From: Thioclava indica
Lineage (GTDB): Bacteria > Pseudomonadota > Alphaproteobacteria > Rhodobacterales > Rhodobacteraceae
Assembly (NCBI RefSeq): GCF_000714545.1
Contig: NZ_AUNB01000001.1
Coordinates: 124,001-188,000, forward strand
Reading direction: 5' to 3'
DNA: 64,000 nt
Position 1 is the first letter of the stretch, and every line of letters begins with the position of its first letter. This document shows positions 34,067 through 42,953 of this stretch, in pieces. Under the pieces are notes generated by a model that saw only the letters and a list, made by a program, of their open reading frames with translations, made no database searches and had not been told where the DNA came from. A program made the position numbers and the translations under genes.

Positions 34067-35062
34067 ATGATCTTCAAGGCAACCCGCCTTGCGCTGGCAT
34101 CCGCTGCGCTGGCTGTCGCTGGCTTTGCAGCCCCGGCAATGGCCGCTGATTTTACCGCTGAAAACCCCGAATGTATTGCCCCGGCGAACCCCGGTGGCGG
34201 TTGGGATTTCACTTGCCGTCAGGTCGGCAAGACGATGCAGGATATCGGCCTGATCAAACAGACGATGCAAGTGACCAACCTCGCCGGTGGCGGCGGTGGC
34301 GTGGCCTTTGCCGAGGTCGTAAACAAGCGCGACAGCGACAATGATCTGATCGTGGCGGCCAGTACGGCCACCGCAACCCGTTTGGCGCAGGGCGCTTATC
34401 CGGGCAACAACTTGAACCAGGTGCGCTGGCTGGCCTCAATCGGGGCCGATTACGGTGTGATCGCGGTGGATCAGGACAGCCCCTACAAGACGCTGCCCGA
34501 CCTGCTGAATGCGGTCAAGGCGGACCCGACCTCAATCGCGTTTGCCGGTGGCTCGGCTGTGGGTGGCTGGGATCACCTCAAGGTGCTGATCGCGGCCAAG
34601 GCTGACGGCATCGAGGATGTGCGCAAGGTCAAATACGTCGCCTTTAACGGTGGCGGCGAGGCGATCACGCAGCTTTTGGCGGGATCGGTTCAGGCCTTTA
34701 CCGGCGATCTGTCGGAAACCAAGGGATTTATTCAGTCGGGCGATGTGCGCGTTCTGGCCGTGCTGGCCCCCGAGCGTCTGGGCGGTGAATTTGCCGATAT
34801 CCCCACAGCCAAAGAGCAGGGCATCGACGCTGTTGGCGCGAACTGGCGCGGCTTTTACGGTCCGGGCAAAATGTCGGATGCGGCCTACGATTACTGGGCC
34901 AAACAGATCGCGGCTGTCTATGCCTCGCCCGAGTGGAAAAAGGTGATGGAGGCCAACGGCCTTGCCCCGCTGGATCTGCAAGGTGCAGATTTCGAGAAAT
35001 TTGTCGCCAATTCGGTGCAGCAGATCCAGGACATCTCGAAAGAGATCGGGATCTTGAAATAA
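34067..35062 (+). CDS. tctC: TctC-type tricarboxylate-binding protein
   Basis: A 331-residue periplasmic binding protein of the tripartite tricarboxylate transporter family. A Sec signal (residues 1-26, cleaving at AMA-AD) is followed by the two-lobed binding fold. The family pattern is visible in ECIAPANPGGGWDFTCRQVG (the ligand loop GGGWD), the KYVAFNGGGEAITQLLAGSV stretch split over a strand-helix, and DVRVLAVLAPERL. It hands citrate-like substrates to TctAB. The start has GGAGGA six bases upstream. A hairpin follows the stop, which may raise the level of this protein over the membrane subunits. Confidence 0.92.
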   Translation: MIFKATRLALASAALAVAGFAAPAMAADFTAENPECIAPANPGGGWDFTCRQVGKTMQDIGLIKQTMQVTNLAGGGGGVAFAEVVNKRDSDNDLIVAASTATATRLAQGAYPGNNLNQVRWLASIGADYGVIAVDQDSPYKTLPDLLNAVKADPTSIAFAGGSAVGGWDHLKVLIAAKADGIEDVRKVKYVAFNGGGEAITQLLAGSVQAFTGDLSETKGFIQSGDVRVLAVLAPERLGGEFADIPTAKEQGIDAVGANWRGFYGPGKMSDAAYDYWAKQIAAVYASPEWKKVMEANGLAPLDLQGADFEKFVANSVQQIQDISKEIGILK

Positions 35063-35077
35063 GCCCTGTCAGGGTTC

Positions 35078-35114
35078 GGGGCGGCGCGTCACGTGCCGCC
35101 CCTTTTCGCATTTT
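35078..35114 (+). terminator. Terminator/attenuator between tctC and tctB
   Basis: An 8-bp perfect GC stem (GGGGCGGC at 35078-35085, GCCGCCCC at 35095-35102) is followed by TTTTCGCATTTT. It lies in the tctC-tctB gap and should end most transcripts after tctC while allowing read-through, which fits the need for excess binding protein. Confidence 0.75.
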
Positions 35115-35171
35115 CCGGGTCTGCGCGCCCAAACCGCGTGCGCCCCTTTCCTACCGCTTTGGAGGTCTTTG

Positions 35172-35603
35172 ATGAGCGACCGGATTTTCGGTGCTGTCGG
35201 CTTGGCTCTGGCGATCTTTTACGCCTTTGCCGCCAGTCAAATTCAGGAAAGCTTTCTGACCGATACCGTCGGCCCCAAAGCGTTCCCCTATATTATCGCC
35301 GCGATCCTTGGCCTTGCCTCGGCCTATATCGCGCTGCGCCCTGACCCTGAACCAGTCTGGCCGCCCTTGGGCCGTCTGGTGGAAATCGTCGCCGCTGTGG
35401 TCGCGTTGATGATCTATGCACAGGTCCTCCCCGAGATCGGTTTCGTGATCGCCACCGCCTTTGCCGCCGCCTATCTCAGCTGGCGTCTAGGGTCAAAGCC
35501 GCTGTCCTCGGTGATCGCGGGCGTGTCGATCTCGGTCGGGATTTATATCGTCTTTCACCTGATCCTCGGGCTGTCGCTGGCCCGTGGTCCGTTCGGTTTC
35601 TGA
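35172..35603 (+). CDS. tctB: TctB-type small membrane subunit
   Basis: A 143-residue protein with four transmembrane segments (about residues 6-24, 38-54, 74-90 and 112-135), the usual TctB topology. VGPKAFPYIIAAILG is the most family-like stretch. TctB partners the large TctA subunit in secondary, ion-driven uptake of tricarboxylates. GGAGGTC ahead of the ATG at 35172 gives the start; TctA follows after 12 bp. Confidence 0.9.
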   Translation: MSDRIFGAVGLALAIFYAFAASQIQESFLTDTVGPKAFPYIIAAILGLASAYIALRPDPEPVWPPLGRLVEIVAAVVALMIYAQVLPEIGFVIATAFAAAYLSWRLGSKPLSSVIAGVSISVGIYIVFHLILGLSLARGPFGF

Positions 35604-35615
35604 AGGGAGCACGCG

Positions 35616-37154
35616 ATGGATACCCTAGCCCAACTTGCCCATGGTTTCGAGGTCGCCCTCACATGGCAAAATATCGGACTGGCGCTGATCGGCTGTCTTT
35701 TGGGCACGATTATGGGCGCGCTGCCCGGTCTTGGCCCCTCTAACGGGGTCGCGATTTTGATCCCGCTGGCGTTTACGCTGGGCCTTGGCCCGACACCCTC
35801 GATGATCTTGCTGACCTCGGTCTATTACGGGGCGATGTATGGCGGGCGGATCAGTTCGATCTTGCTCAATATTCCGGGCGATGAGCCTGCGATGATGACC
35901 TGTCTCGATGGCTATCCAATGGCGCAAAAAGGCATGGCGGGTGAGGCGCTGTCGATCTCGGGGATCGCCTCGTTCGTGGGGGCGTTCTTTGCGACTTGGG
36001 GGCTGATCTTGCTGGCCCCGCAGCTGGTCAAGATCGCGCTGCTATTTGGTCCGGCAGAATATTTCGCGCTGTTTGCGCTGGCGTTTATGACGCTGGGCGG
36101 CGTGAGTTCGACCAACCAGGCCAAGGCTGCCTTTGCCGCCGCTATCGGGCTGGGGCTGGCGATGGTCGGTGTGGATACCCAGACCGGCGTGCCGCGTATG
36201 ACCTTTGGCGAGGTGCATCTGTATGACGGGATCGACTTCCTTGTCGCGATCGTCGGGCTGTTCGCGCTCTCTGAAGTCTTCGTCTTTCTCGAACACCGCC
36301 ATGGCGCATCAGACGCGGCTGGCAAAAAGGTCGAGATCGGGCGCATCACCCCGCCTTGGGCGATGGTGAAACGCTGTATCCCGACGATGCTGCGCACCTC
36401 GGGTCTTGGCTTTCTGGCGGGCGTTTTGCCCGGTGCGGGTGCCTCGCTGGGTTCGTTCATTTCCTATTCGATGGAAAAGCGGTTGGTTGACCGTGAAGGC
36501 ACGTTTGGCAAAGGCGATCCGCGCGGTGTGGCAGCCCCCGAGGCGGGCAATAACGCCGCAGCTGGCGGGGCACTGGTGCCGATGCTGGCACTTGGCGTTC
36601 CGGGGTCTGGCACGACGGCGGTGTTGCTGGCAGTGCTGCTGAGCCTCAATATCACGCCGGGACCGTTGCTATTTACGCAAAACCCCGATGTGGTCTGGGG
36701 CCTGATCGCGGCGCTGTTCATCGCCAACTTCATGTTGCTGGCGCTCAACATTCCGATGGTCGGCGTGTTCACGCGCCTGTTGCTGATCCCGCCGCGTATC
36801 CTGATGCCGATTGTGGCAATGGTCAGCTTTGTCGGGATTTACGGTATCTCGGGGTCCAGCTTTGACCTGATGGTGATGATCGGCTTTGGCGTGGTCGGCT
36901 GGGTCTTGCGCAAGTTTGACGTGCCGCTGGTGCCCGTCATTCTGGGTATCCTGCTGGGCAACCCGATGGAAAGCAACTTGCGCCGCGCGGTGCAGATTTC
37001 CAACGGCGACTGGGGAGTGCTGGTGGGCAGCCCGCTGGCGATCGGGCTGTGGATCATCGCGATCCTTGGCTTCCTCGCGCCGATCTTCTTTGGCCGCATC
37101 CTGCGTGATCGCATGAAAGCGCGCCGCGACGATGAAGGCAGCATCGCCGACTGA
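35616..37154 (+). CDS. tctA: TctA-type large membrane subunit
   Basis: A 512-residue integral membrane protein with about eleven hydrophobic segments. TctA hallmarks are two similar half-repeats with GALPGLGPSNGVAIL (about residues 35-50) and FLAGVLPGAGASLGSFISY (about 265-283), plus VAAPEAGNNAAAGGALVPML. It forms the translocation path of the TctABC tricarboxylate transporter. It is preceded by GAAGGGAG and lies directly behind tctB. Confidence 0.93.
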   Translation: MDTLAQLAHGFEVALTWQNIGLALIGCLLGTIMGALPGLGPSNGVAILIPLAFTLGLGPTPSMILLTSVYYGAMYGGRISSILLNIPGDEPAMMTCLDGYPMAQKGMAGEALSISGIASFVGAFFATWGLILLAPQLVKIALLFGPAEYFALFALAFMTLGGVSSTNQAKAAFAAAIGLGLAMVGVDTQTGVPRMTFGEVHLYDGIDFLVAIVGLFALSEVFVFLEHRHGASDAAGKKVEIGRITPPWAMVKRCIPTMLRTSGLGFLAGVLPGAGASLGSFISYSMEKRLVDREGTFGKGDPRGVAAPEAGNNAAAGGALVPMLALGVPGSGTTAVLLAVLLSLNITPGPLLFTQNPDVVWGLIAALFIANFMLLALNIPMVGVFTRLLLIPPRILMPIVAMVSFVGIYGISGSSFDLMVMIGFGVVGWVLRKFDVPLVPVILGILLGNPMESNLRRAVQISNGDWGVLVGSPLAIGLWIIAILGFLAPIFFGRILRDRMKARRDDEGSIAD

Positions 37155-37291
37155 AAACTGGCGGGTCGCGCGGGAATGCGCGGCCCCCCTTCCCCGACAC
37201 TCGGCACGATTTTGTCGGGACGCACCGGCAGGGCTTGGCGGCCCCCGCTTGCGGCGCTATCACGGCCCTTCGACAACCGCAGGAGCCCTAA

Positions 37292-39625
37292 ATGACCGCC
37301 GTCACAGATCGCATCGCCCGCACCATCGCCTCTGACATTGGCGCCCGCCCCGAGCAGGTCAGCGCGACGGTCGCCCTGCTGGATGGCGGCGACACCGTGC
37401 CGTTCGTGGCGCGCTATCGCAAAGAGGCGACGGGCGGTCTGGATGATGCGCAACTGCGTCAACTGGCCGAGCGGCTGGATTATCTGCGCGAGTTGGAAAA
37501 GCGCCGTGCCAGTATTCTGGGCGAGATCACCTCGCAGGGTAAGCTGACCGACGATCTGGCGCGCGCAATTGCGCAGGCCGACACCAAGGCGGTGCTTGAG
37601 GATCTGTATCTGCCGTTCAAGCCCAAGCGGCGCACCAAGGCGATGATCGCGCGCGAAAACGGGCTGGAACCGCTCTTGCGCGCGATTCTGGCGGATCGCC
37701 GCGCCGAGCCGAAATTGCTGGCCAGCGGCTATCTCTCCGAAGCGGTGGAAACCGAAAAAGACGCCCTGAACGGCGCGCGCGATATTCTGGTTGAGGAGCT
37801 TGGCGAGAACGCCAAACTGCTGGGCCGTTTGCGTCAGATCTTGCAACAAGAGGCGCTGATCACCGCGCGCGTCATCAAGGGCAAGGAAGACGCGGGCGCG
37901 AAATTCTCGGATTATTTTGATCATAGCGAGAAATGGGCCACGATCCCCTCACATCGCGCGCTGGCTATCCTGCGCGCCTCGAAAGAGGAAATCGTGAGCG
38001 TCGATATCGGCCCCGATCCCGAGACCGGCCTGCCCCGCATCCTTGATATCATCGCCGCCGAGATCGGTATTCCCGGTCAATCCCCCGGCGATCTGTGGCT
38101 GCGCGAGGTCGCGACTTGGGCGTGGAAGGTCAAGCTGAGCCTGTCGATGTTTATCGAGTTGATGGCCGACTTGCGCAAACGCGCCCATGACGCCGCGATT
38201 GATGTGTTTGCGCGCAACCTGCGCGATCTGCTGTTGGCCGCGCCTGCGGGGCCGCGCGCGACGCTGGGCCTTGATCCGGGCATCCGCACGGGCTGCAAGA
38301 TCGCGGTGGTCGATGAGACGGGCAAGCTGCTCGACACGGCCACGATTTACCCGTTCCAGCCGCGCAACGATCTGCGCGGATCGGAAGAGACGCTGAAACA
38401 CCTGATCGCCAAACATGGCGTGGCGCTGATCGCGATTGGCAATGGCACGGCAAGCCGCGAATCCGAACGACTGGTGGGCGATGTGCTTAAACACCTGCCC
38501 GCCGGGGTGACACGCCCGACGCCGGTGATCGTCTCCGAGGCGGGGGCGTCGGTCTATTCGGCCTCGGAACTTGCCTCGCGGGAATTCCCCGATATCGACG
38601 TGTCGTTGCGCGGGGCCGTGTCTATCGCGCGCCGCTTGCAAGACCCGCTGGCCGAATTGGTCAAGATCGAACCCCAAGCCATCGGGGTCGGGCAATATCA
38701 GCATGATGTGGATCAGCGCCGTCTGGAACAATCGCTCGCGGCGGTCGTCGAGGATGCGGTGAACGCGGTGGGCGTGGATCTCAACATGGCCTCGGCGCCG
38801 CTACTGTCCCATATCGCGGGTCTGGGGCCGTCTCTGGCGCAAGCTATCGTCGCGCATCGCGATGCCAATGGCGCGTTTGCCAGCCGCAAGGCGCTGCTCA
38901 AAGTGGCGGGATTGGGGCCGAAAGCGTTTCAGCAATGCGCGGGCTTTCTGCGCATCAATGACGGGAGCGAACCGCTGGATGCCTCCTCGGTGCACCCCGA
39001 GGCCTATGGCGTGGCGCGCAAGATCGTGCAGGCCTGCGGGCGCGATATTCGCGCGATCATGGGCGATGAAAGCGCGCTATCAGGCCTGCGCGCCGAGCAG
39101 TTCGTCGATGAAACCTTCGGGTTGCCAACCGTGCGCGACATCCTGAGCGAGCTGGAAAAGCCGGGCCGCGACCCGCGCCCGAGTTTCAAGACCGCCACCT
39201 TCGCCGAAGGGATCGACGCGATCACCGATCTGAAACCCGGCATGTCGCTGGAAGGCACCGTGACCAATGTCGCAGCCTTCGGGGCGTTCGTCGATATCGG
39301 GGTGCATCAGGACGGTCTGGTGCATGTCAGCCAGCTTGCGGATCGGTTCGTCAAAGACCCCCATGAGGTCGTCAAGGCAGGCGATGTGGTGCGTGTGCGC
39401 GTCACCGAGGTCGACGTGCCCCGCAAGCGGATCGGGCTGAGTATGCGCAAGGATGGGGGCGGCACGCCCGCCCCGGATGCGCCCAAATCGGGCAAATCCA
39501 AACACACGCAGCGATCCGCCCCTGCCCCGAAATCTGTGCCTAAACCTGCCCCCGCCAGTCAGGGCGCGTTCGGATCGGCCCTAGCGGAGGCGCTAAAGCA
39601 GTCGCCCAAAACCCCGCGCGGTTGA
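37292..39625 (+). CDS. tex: Tex-family RNA-binding transcription accessory protein
   Basis: A 777-residue Tex protein, which binds nucleic acid and is related to eukaryotic Spt6. Domains in order: N-terminal helical region with VPFVARYRKEATGGLDD (about residues 37-53), the YqgF/RuvC-like domain with LGLDPGIRTGCKIAVVD (about 325-341), helix-hairpin-helix motifs with LLKVAGLGPKAFQQCAGFLR (about 535-554), and a C-terminal S1 domain (about 650-720, LEGTVTNVAAFGAFVDIGV). The tail after 725 is Lys/Pro/Ser-rich. Its length matches the family. It lies alone, with GGAG before the ATG. Confidence 0.95.
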   Translation: MTAVTDRIARTIASDIGARPEQVSATVALLDGGDTVPFVARYRKEATGGLDDAQLRQLAERLDYLRELEKRRASILGEITSQGKLTDDLARAIAQADTKAVLEDLYLPFKPKRRTKAMIARENGLEPLLRAILADRRAEPKLLASGYLSEAVETEKDALNGARDILVEELGENAKLLGRLRQILQQEALITARVIKGKEDAGAKFSDYFDHSEKWATIPSHRALAILRASKEEIVSVDIGPDPETGLPRILDIIAAEIGIPGQSPGDLWLREVATWAWKVKLSLSMFIELMADLRKRAHDAAIDVFARNLRDLLLAAPAGPRATLGLDPGIRTGCKIAVVDETGKLLDTATIYPFQPRNDLRGSEETLKHLIAKHGVALIAIGNGTASRESERLVGDVLKHLPAGVTRPTPVIVSEAGASVYSASELASREFPDIDVSLRGAVSIARRLQDPLAELVKIEPQAIGVGQYQHDVDQRRLEQSLAAVVEDAVNAVGVDLNMASAPLLSHIAGLGPSLAQAIVAHRDANGAFASRKALLKVAGLGPKAFQQCAGFLRINDGSEPLDASSVHPEAYGVARKIVQACGRDIRAIMGDESALSGLRAEQFVDETFGLPTVRDILSELEKPGRDPRPSFKTATFAEGIDAITDLKPGMSLEGTVTNVAAFGAFVDIGVHQDGLVHVSQLADRFVKDPHEVVKAGDVVRVRVTEVDVPRKRIGLSMRKDGGGTPAPDAPKSGKSKHTQRSAPAPKSVPKPAPASQGAFGSALAEALKQSPKTPRG

Positions 39626-39656
39626 ACAGCGCGCGCGCGACCCTAAATCATTTCCA

Positions 39657-39902
39657 ATGCTTGGGATCAGCTATCATAAACGGCTGCGCGACTGGCGCGA
39701 CGCTGCAATCCGGCGCGCCAAGTATCGCTCGATCTATGCCCATGCGCTGGTGACGGCGCATATGGGCGGCCATTTGATTGCCGATGACCATCCGTCTTGG
39801 GCGCGTATCGAGGCCGCGATTGAGGGCGCGCGCGCCGGAGATACAAGCGCGATCGACCGTATCGAGCGCGAGCTTTTGCGCATGCGCGACAAGCATATTT
39901 AG
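39657..39902 (+). CDS. Small hypothetical protein
   Basis: An 81-residue predicted protein rich in Arg, Ala and Ile, helical throughout, with no membrane segment and no motif that I recognise. It fits between tex and hglS on the same strand, and its codon positions look natural, but no clear ribosome site is present before the ATG. A frame of equal length exists on the other strand. Real but unknown is my best guess. Confidence 0.5.
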   Translation: MLGISYHKRLRDWRDAAIRRAKYRSIYAHALVTAHMGGHLIADDHPSWARIEAAIEGARAGDTSAIDRIERELLRMRDKHI

Positions 39903-39971
39903 GACGCGCGTCCTCCCTAGTCGTTGCGGGTCGTTGCGTTATACTCGGGCGCAAAGATGAACGAGGCCGCT

Positions 39972-41330
39972 ATGACAGATCACGTTTCCCCTGATGCTAT
40001 CCGCACGCTTTTCTCGCACGCGATGTCAGAGATGTATCGCGCCGAGGTGCCTCAATATGGCGCGCTGATAGAGCTGGTGCGCGATGTGAATGGCGCAACG
40101 TTGGCGGCGGATCCCGCGCTGAAGGCCCGCCTTGACGCTGCCGGAGAGTTGGAGCGTCTTGATGTGGAACGCCACGGCGCAATCCGGCTTGGCACGGCGC
40201 GTGAACTGGGCCAGATCCGGGCCATGTTTGGCGTGATGGGCATGTATCCGGTTGGCTATTACGACCTGTCTGTGGCCGGGATTCCGGTGCATTCGACCGC
40301 GTTTCGCCCGATTGAGCAGGCCGCGCTGCAGCGCAATCCGTTTCGGGTGTTCACCTCGCTTTTGCGCCTTGATCTGATCGAGGATCGCGCGCTTGCGGCA
40401 GAGGCCGAAGATATCCTGTCGCGCCGCCAGATCGTAACAGATCGTGCGCTTGCGCTGATTGAACTGGCCGAGTCGCAAGGCGGTTTGACTGAACTGCAAG
40501 CGCAGGAATTCGTGGCGCAAGCGCTAGAGACATTCCGCTGGCACAGCGAGGCCACAGTGTCGCGCGCCACCTATGACAAGCTGGTCAAAGCGCATCGTCT
40601 GATCGCGGATGTGGTCAGCTTCAAAGGCCCGCATATCAACCATCTGACGCCGCGCACGCTTGATATTGATCGCGCGCAAAGCGAGATGCCCAAGCGCGGC
40701 ATTGCGCCCAAAGCGGTGATTGAGGGGCCACCGCGGCGCAAGGTCGATATCTTGCTGCGTCAGACCTCGTTCAAGGCGCTGGATGAGCCGGTCGAGTTTC
40801 AGGGGGAACACGGCAGTCATACCGCGCGTTTTGGCGAGATCGAGCAACGCGGTGTCGCCCTGACACCAACGGGGCGCGCGCTTTATGATGCGGCTTTGGC
40901 GCAGTTGCGCGAGCAGGCCGCCGCGCCGGGTGCCGAGAGCTATAGCGCCTTGCTGGATGCAGGGTTTGGCTGCCTGCCCGATGATCTGGAGACGCTGCGC
41001 GCAGAGGGGCTGGCGTTCTTTCGCTACCGTGCGGGCGATGTGGCAGCGCCCGCGCGCGCCGAGAACGTGTCGGATTTGATTGCATCGGGCGCGCTGGTGG
41101 CCGATCCGCAGGTCTATGAAGATTTCCTGCCGGTTTCGGCGGCGGGAATTTTCCAATCGAACCTGAATAGCGAGGATCAGTCAAACTATCGCGCCGCCGC
41201 CAATCAGGATGCGTTTGAGGCAGCTTTAGGGGCAAAGGTTGCGGATGAGATGGCGCTTTACGCCGAGATTGAAAGCAACAGCCTGACCCGCGCGCTGAAC
41301 CAGCTCGGCCAGAGTCATCTTCTTGCATGA
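39972..41330 (+). CDS. hglS: 2-Oxoadipate dioxygenase/decarboxylase (DUF1338, HglS/YdcJ)
   Basis: A 452-residue protein of the DUF1338 family. Characterised members (HglS) are Fe(II) enzymes that convert 2-oxoadipate to 2-hydroxyglutarate in lysine breakdown. The family signature VSFKGPHINHLTPRTLDID is split around residue 220, with the His metal ligands in HINHLT, and VPVHSTAFRP carries another conserved His. EFQGEHGSHTARFGEIEQRG is in the core region as well. The ATG at 39972 has GAGG close upstream; another ATG at 39957 is possible. No other lysine-catabolic gene is adjacent. Confidence 0.9.
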   Translation: MTDHVSPDAIRTLFSHAMSEMYRAEVPQYGALIELVRDVNGATLAADPALKARLDAAGELERLDVERHGAIRLGTARELGQIRAMFGVMGMYPVGYYDLSVAGIPVHSTAFRPIEQAALQRNPFRVFTSLLRLDLIEDRALAAEAEDILSRRQIVTDRALALIELAESQGGLTELQAQEFVAQALETFRWHSEATVSRATYDKLVKAHRLIADVVSFKGPHINHLTPRTLDIDRAQSEMPKRGIAPKAVIEGPPRRKVDILLRQTSFKALDEPVEFQGEHGSHTARFGEIEQRGVALTPTGRALYDAALAQLREQAAAPGAESYSALLDAGFGCLPDDLETLRAEGLAFFRYRAGDVAAPARAENVSDLIASGALVADPQVYEDFLPVSAAGIFQSNLNSEDQSNYRAAANQDAFEAALGAKVADEMALYAEIESNSLTRALNQLGQSHLLA

Positions 41331-41376
41331 CAGGACGGGGCTTGGCGTGCGGTTATAAGATGCGCATTGCGCAATG

Positions 41377-41399
41377 AAAAAGGGCGCCCGAAGGCGCCC
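41377..41399 (-). terminator. Terminator of cspA
   Basis: Read on the minus strand, a 7-bp stem GGGCGCC/GGCGCCC with a UUCG tetraloop is followed by five T. It lies 24 bp after the cspA stop, so this is a textbook intrinsic terminator. It also faces the end of hglS, 47 bp away. Confidence 0.9.
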
Positions 41400-41422
41400 C
41401 GTTCCAAATCTGGATCAACCAA

Positions 41423-41629
41423 TCAAGCGAGCTTGAGGTTGGTAGCCGATTCGCGACCGTCACGGCCAGCTTCGACGTCATAGGTGACTTTCTGATCGTC
41501 GTTCACGGTGGTCAGACCAGCGCGCTCAACAGCAGAGATGTGCAAAAAGACGTCTTTGCCGCCGGACTCGGGAGCAATGAAGCCAAAACCTTTAGTTGCG
41601 TTAAACCATTTCACGGTACCATTAGCCAT
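41423..41629 (-). CDS. cspA: Cold-shock protein (CspA family)
   Basis: A 68-residue single cold-shock domain protein that binds single-stranded RNA and DNA and melts mRNA structure. RNP1 (KGFGFIAPE, about residues 13-21) and RNP2 (DVFLHISAVE, about 26-35) are present, along with the starting NGTVKWFNATKG. The start at 41629 has a strong AAAGGAGA site. It lies downstream of mraY on the same strand, with about 240 bp between them, so it likely has its own promoter and long leader, as cold-shock genes often do. Confidence 0.95.
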   Translation of the reverse strand: MANGTVKWFNATKGFGFIAPESGGKDVFLHISAVERAGLTTVNDDQKVTYDVEAGRDGRESATNLKLA

Positions 41630-41870
41630 CGTGAGATCTCCTTTAGTATTCAACCTGTTCGCGGAAGTGCAACAGCGTGGCGCAGTCGGCCAAGATCGAG
41701 TTCGCTGAAGTCCGGTAGGGAAAGCAGGGGATCGATTTAGGAAACGTAGCCCGCGCTTAGTGACAGATCGCGCCACGCTTGTCCATGATTCATTGTGTCC
41801 GATTTTGTGATCTTAGGCGGATATGCGCGCACACCCCACGGCGCGCGCGCAAAAACAGGGCCTTTCAGAC
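41630..41870 (-). promoter_or_regulatory. cspA leader/promoter region after mraY
   Basis: This non-coding 241 bp separates the mraY stop from the cspA start. Long structured leaders that act as RNA thermometers are known for cspA genes. I see no defined promoter hexamers, but the region is richer in A/T than the coding sequence around it. An unrelated longer frame that starts in it is not credible. Confidence 0.5.
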
Positions 41871-42953
41871 CTAGCGGATCTTCAGTGTCGCTAGACCGAT
41901 CAGCGCCAAAATCAGCGAAATGATCCAGAATCGAATGACGATCTGGGGCTCGGACCAACCTTTTTTCTCGAAATGGTGGTGAATCGGGGCCATCAGGAAC
42001 ACCCGTTTGCCGGTGCGTTTGAAATAGGCGACCTGAATGATGACCGACAGCGCTTCGACGACGAACAACCCGCCCACGATGCCAAGCACGATTTCGTGCT
42101 GGGTGCAGACCGCAATCGCGCCCAAGGCCCCGCCCAGCGCGAGGCTGCCGGTATCGCCCATGAACACCGCAGCCGGGGGCGCGTTATACCACAGGAAGCC
42201 AAGCCCGCCGCCCATCAGCGCCGCCGTAAAGATCGCCAACTCGCCCGTGCCGGGTACAAATTGCACGCCCAGATATTCGGTGAAATCGGTGCGCCCGACG
42301 ACATAGGCAATCGCGCCCAGCGTGCCTGCCGCAATCATCACCGGCATGATTGCGAGGCCATCAAGCCCGTCCGTCAGGTTCACCGCATTAGCCGAGCCGA
42401 CAATCACGAACATCGCGAAGGGAATATAGAAATAGCCCAAATTCAGCACGAGGCTTTTGAAGAACGGGATTTCGACATGCCCCGCCAGTTCAGCCGGGTG
42501 CAGATACCACGTTGCAAGGGACGCAATCAGCGCCAGCAGAAAGCCCAGTCCAAGACGCACCTTACCGCTGACGCCCTTAGTGTTCTGTTTCGACACCTTG
42601 GCGTAGTCATCAGCAAACCCGATCGCGGCGTAGCCATAGGTCACCAGTAGGACGACCCAGATATAGCCGTTGCTAAGACGCGCCCAAAGCAGGGTCGAGA
42701 CCAGCAGCGCCGCAAGGATCAGGATGCCTCCCATCGTGGGGGTGCCTGCCTTGGCAAGATGGCCTTCAGGGCCGTCATTGCGAATGGGCTGGCCCTTGCC
42801 CTGACGCACCCGCAGCGTGCGGATCAGCCACGGGCCAAAGATAAAGCCGAACAGCAGGGCCGTGAAAAACGCCCCGCCTGCGCGAAAGGTGATGTAGCGA
42901 AACAGGTTGAACGGGCCGCCGCCATCAGACAGATCGGTGAGCCAATAAAGCAT
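41871..42953 (-). CDS. mraY: Phospho-MurNAc-pentapeptide translocase MraY
   Basis: A 360-residue inner-membrane enzyme that transfers phospho-MurNAc-pentapeptide from UDP to undecaprenyl phosphate, making lipid I. About ten transmembrane segments are present. Active-site signatures are AGTPTMGG (about residues 69-76), GFADDYAKV (Asp pair, about 112-120), [13 protein letters not shown] (about 190-202) and [13 protein letters not shown] (His cluster, about 318-330). It overlaps the murF stop by one base. In this window it is the last gene of the dcw cluster; murD and ftsW do not follow. Confidence 0.96.
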   Translation of the reverse strand: MLYWLTDLSDGGGPFNLFRYITFRAGGAFFTALLFGFIFGPWLIRTLRVRQGKGQPIRNDGPEGHLAKAGTPTMGGILILAALLVSTLLWARLSNGYIWVVLLVTYGYAAIGFADDYAKVSKQNTKGVSGKVRLGLGFLLALIASLATWYLHPAELAGHVEIPFFKSLVLNLGYFYIPFAMFVIVGSANAVNLTDGLDGLAIMPVMIAAGTLGAIAYVVGRTDFTEYLGVQFVPGTGELAIFTAALMGGGLGFLWYNAPPAAVFMGDTGSLALGGALGAIAVCTQHEIVLGIVGGLFVVEALSVIIQVAYFKRTGKRVFLMAPIHHHFEKKGWSEPQIVIRFWIISLILALIGLATLKIR

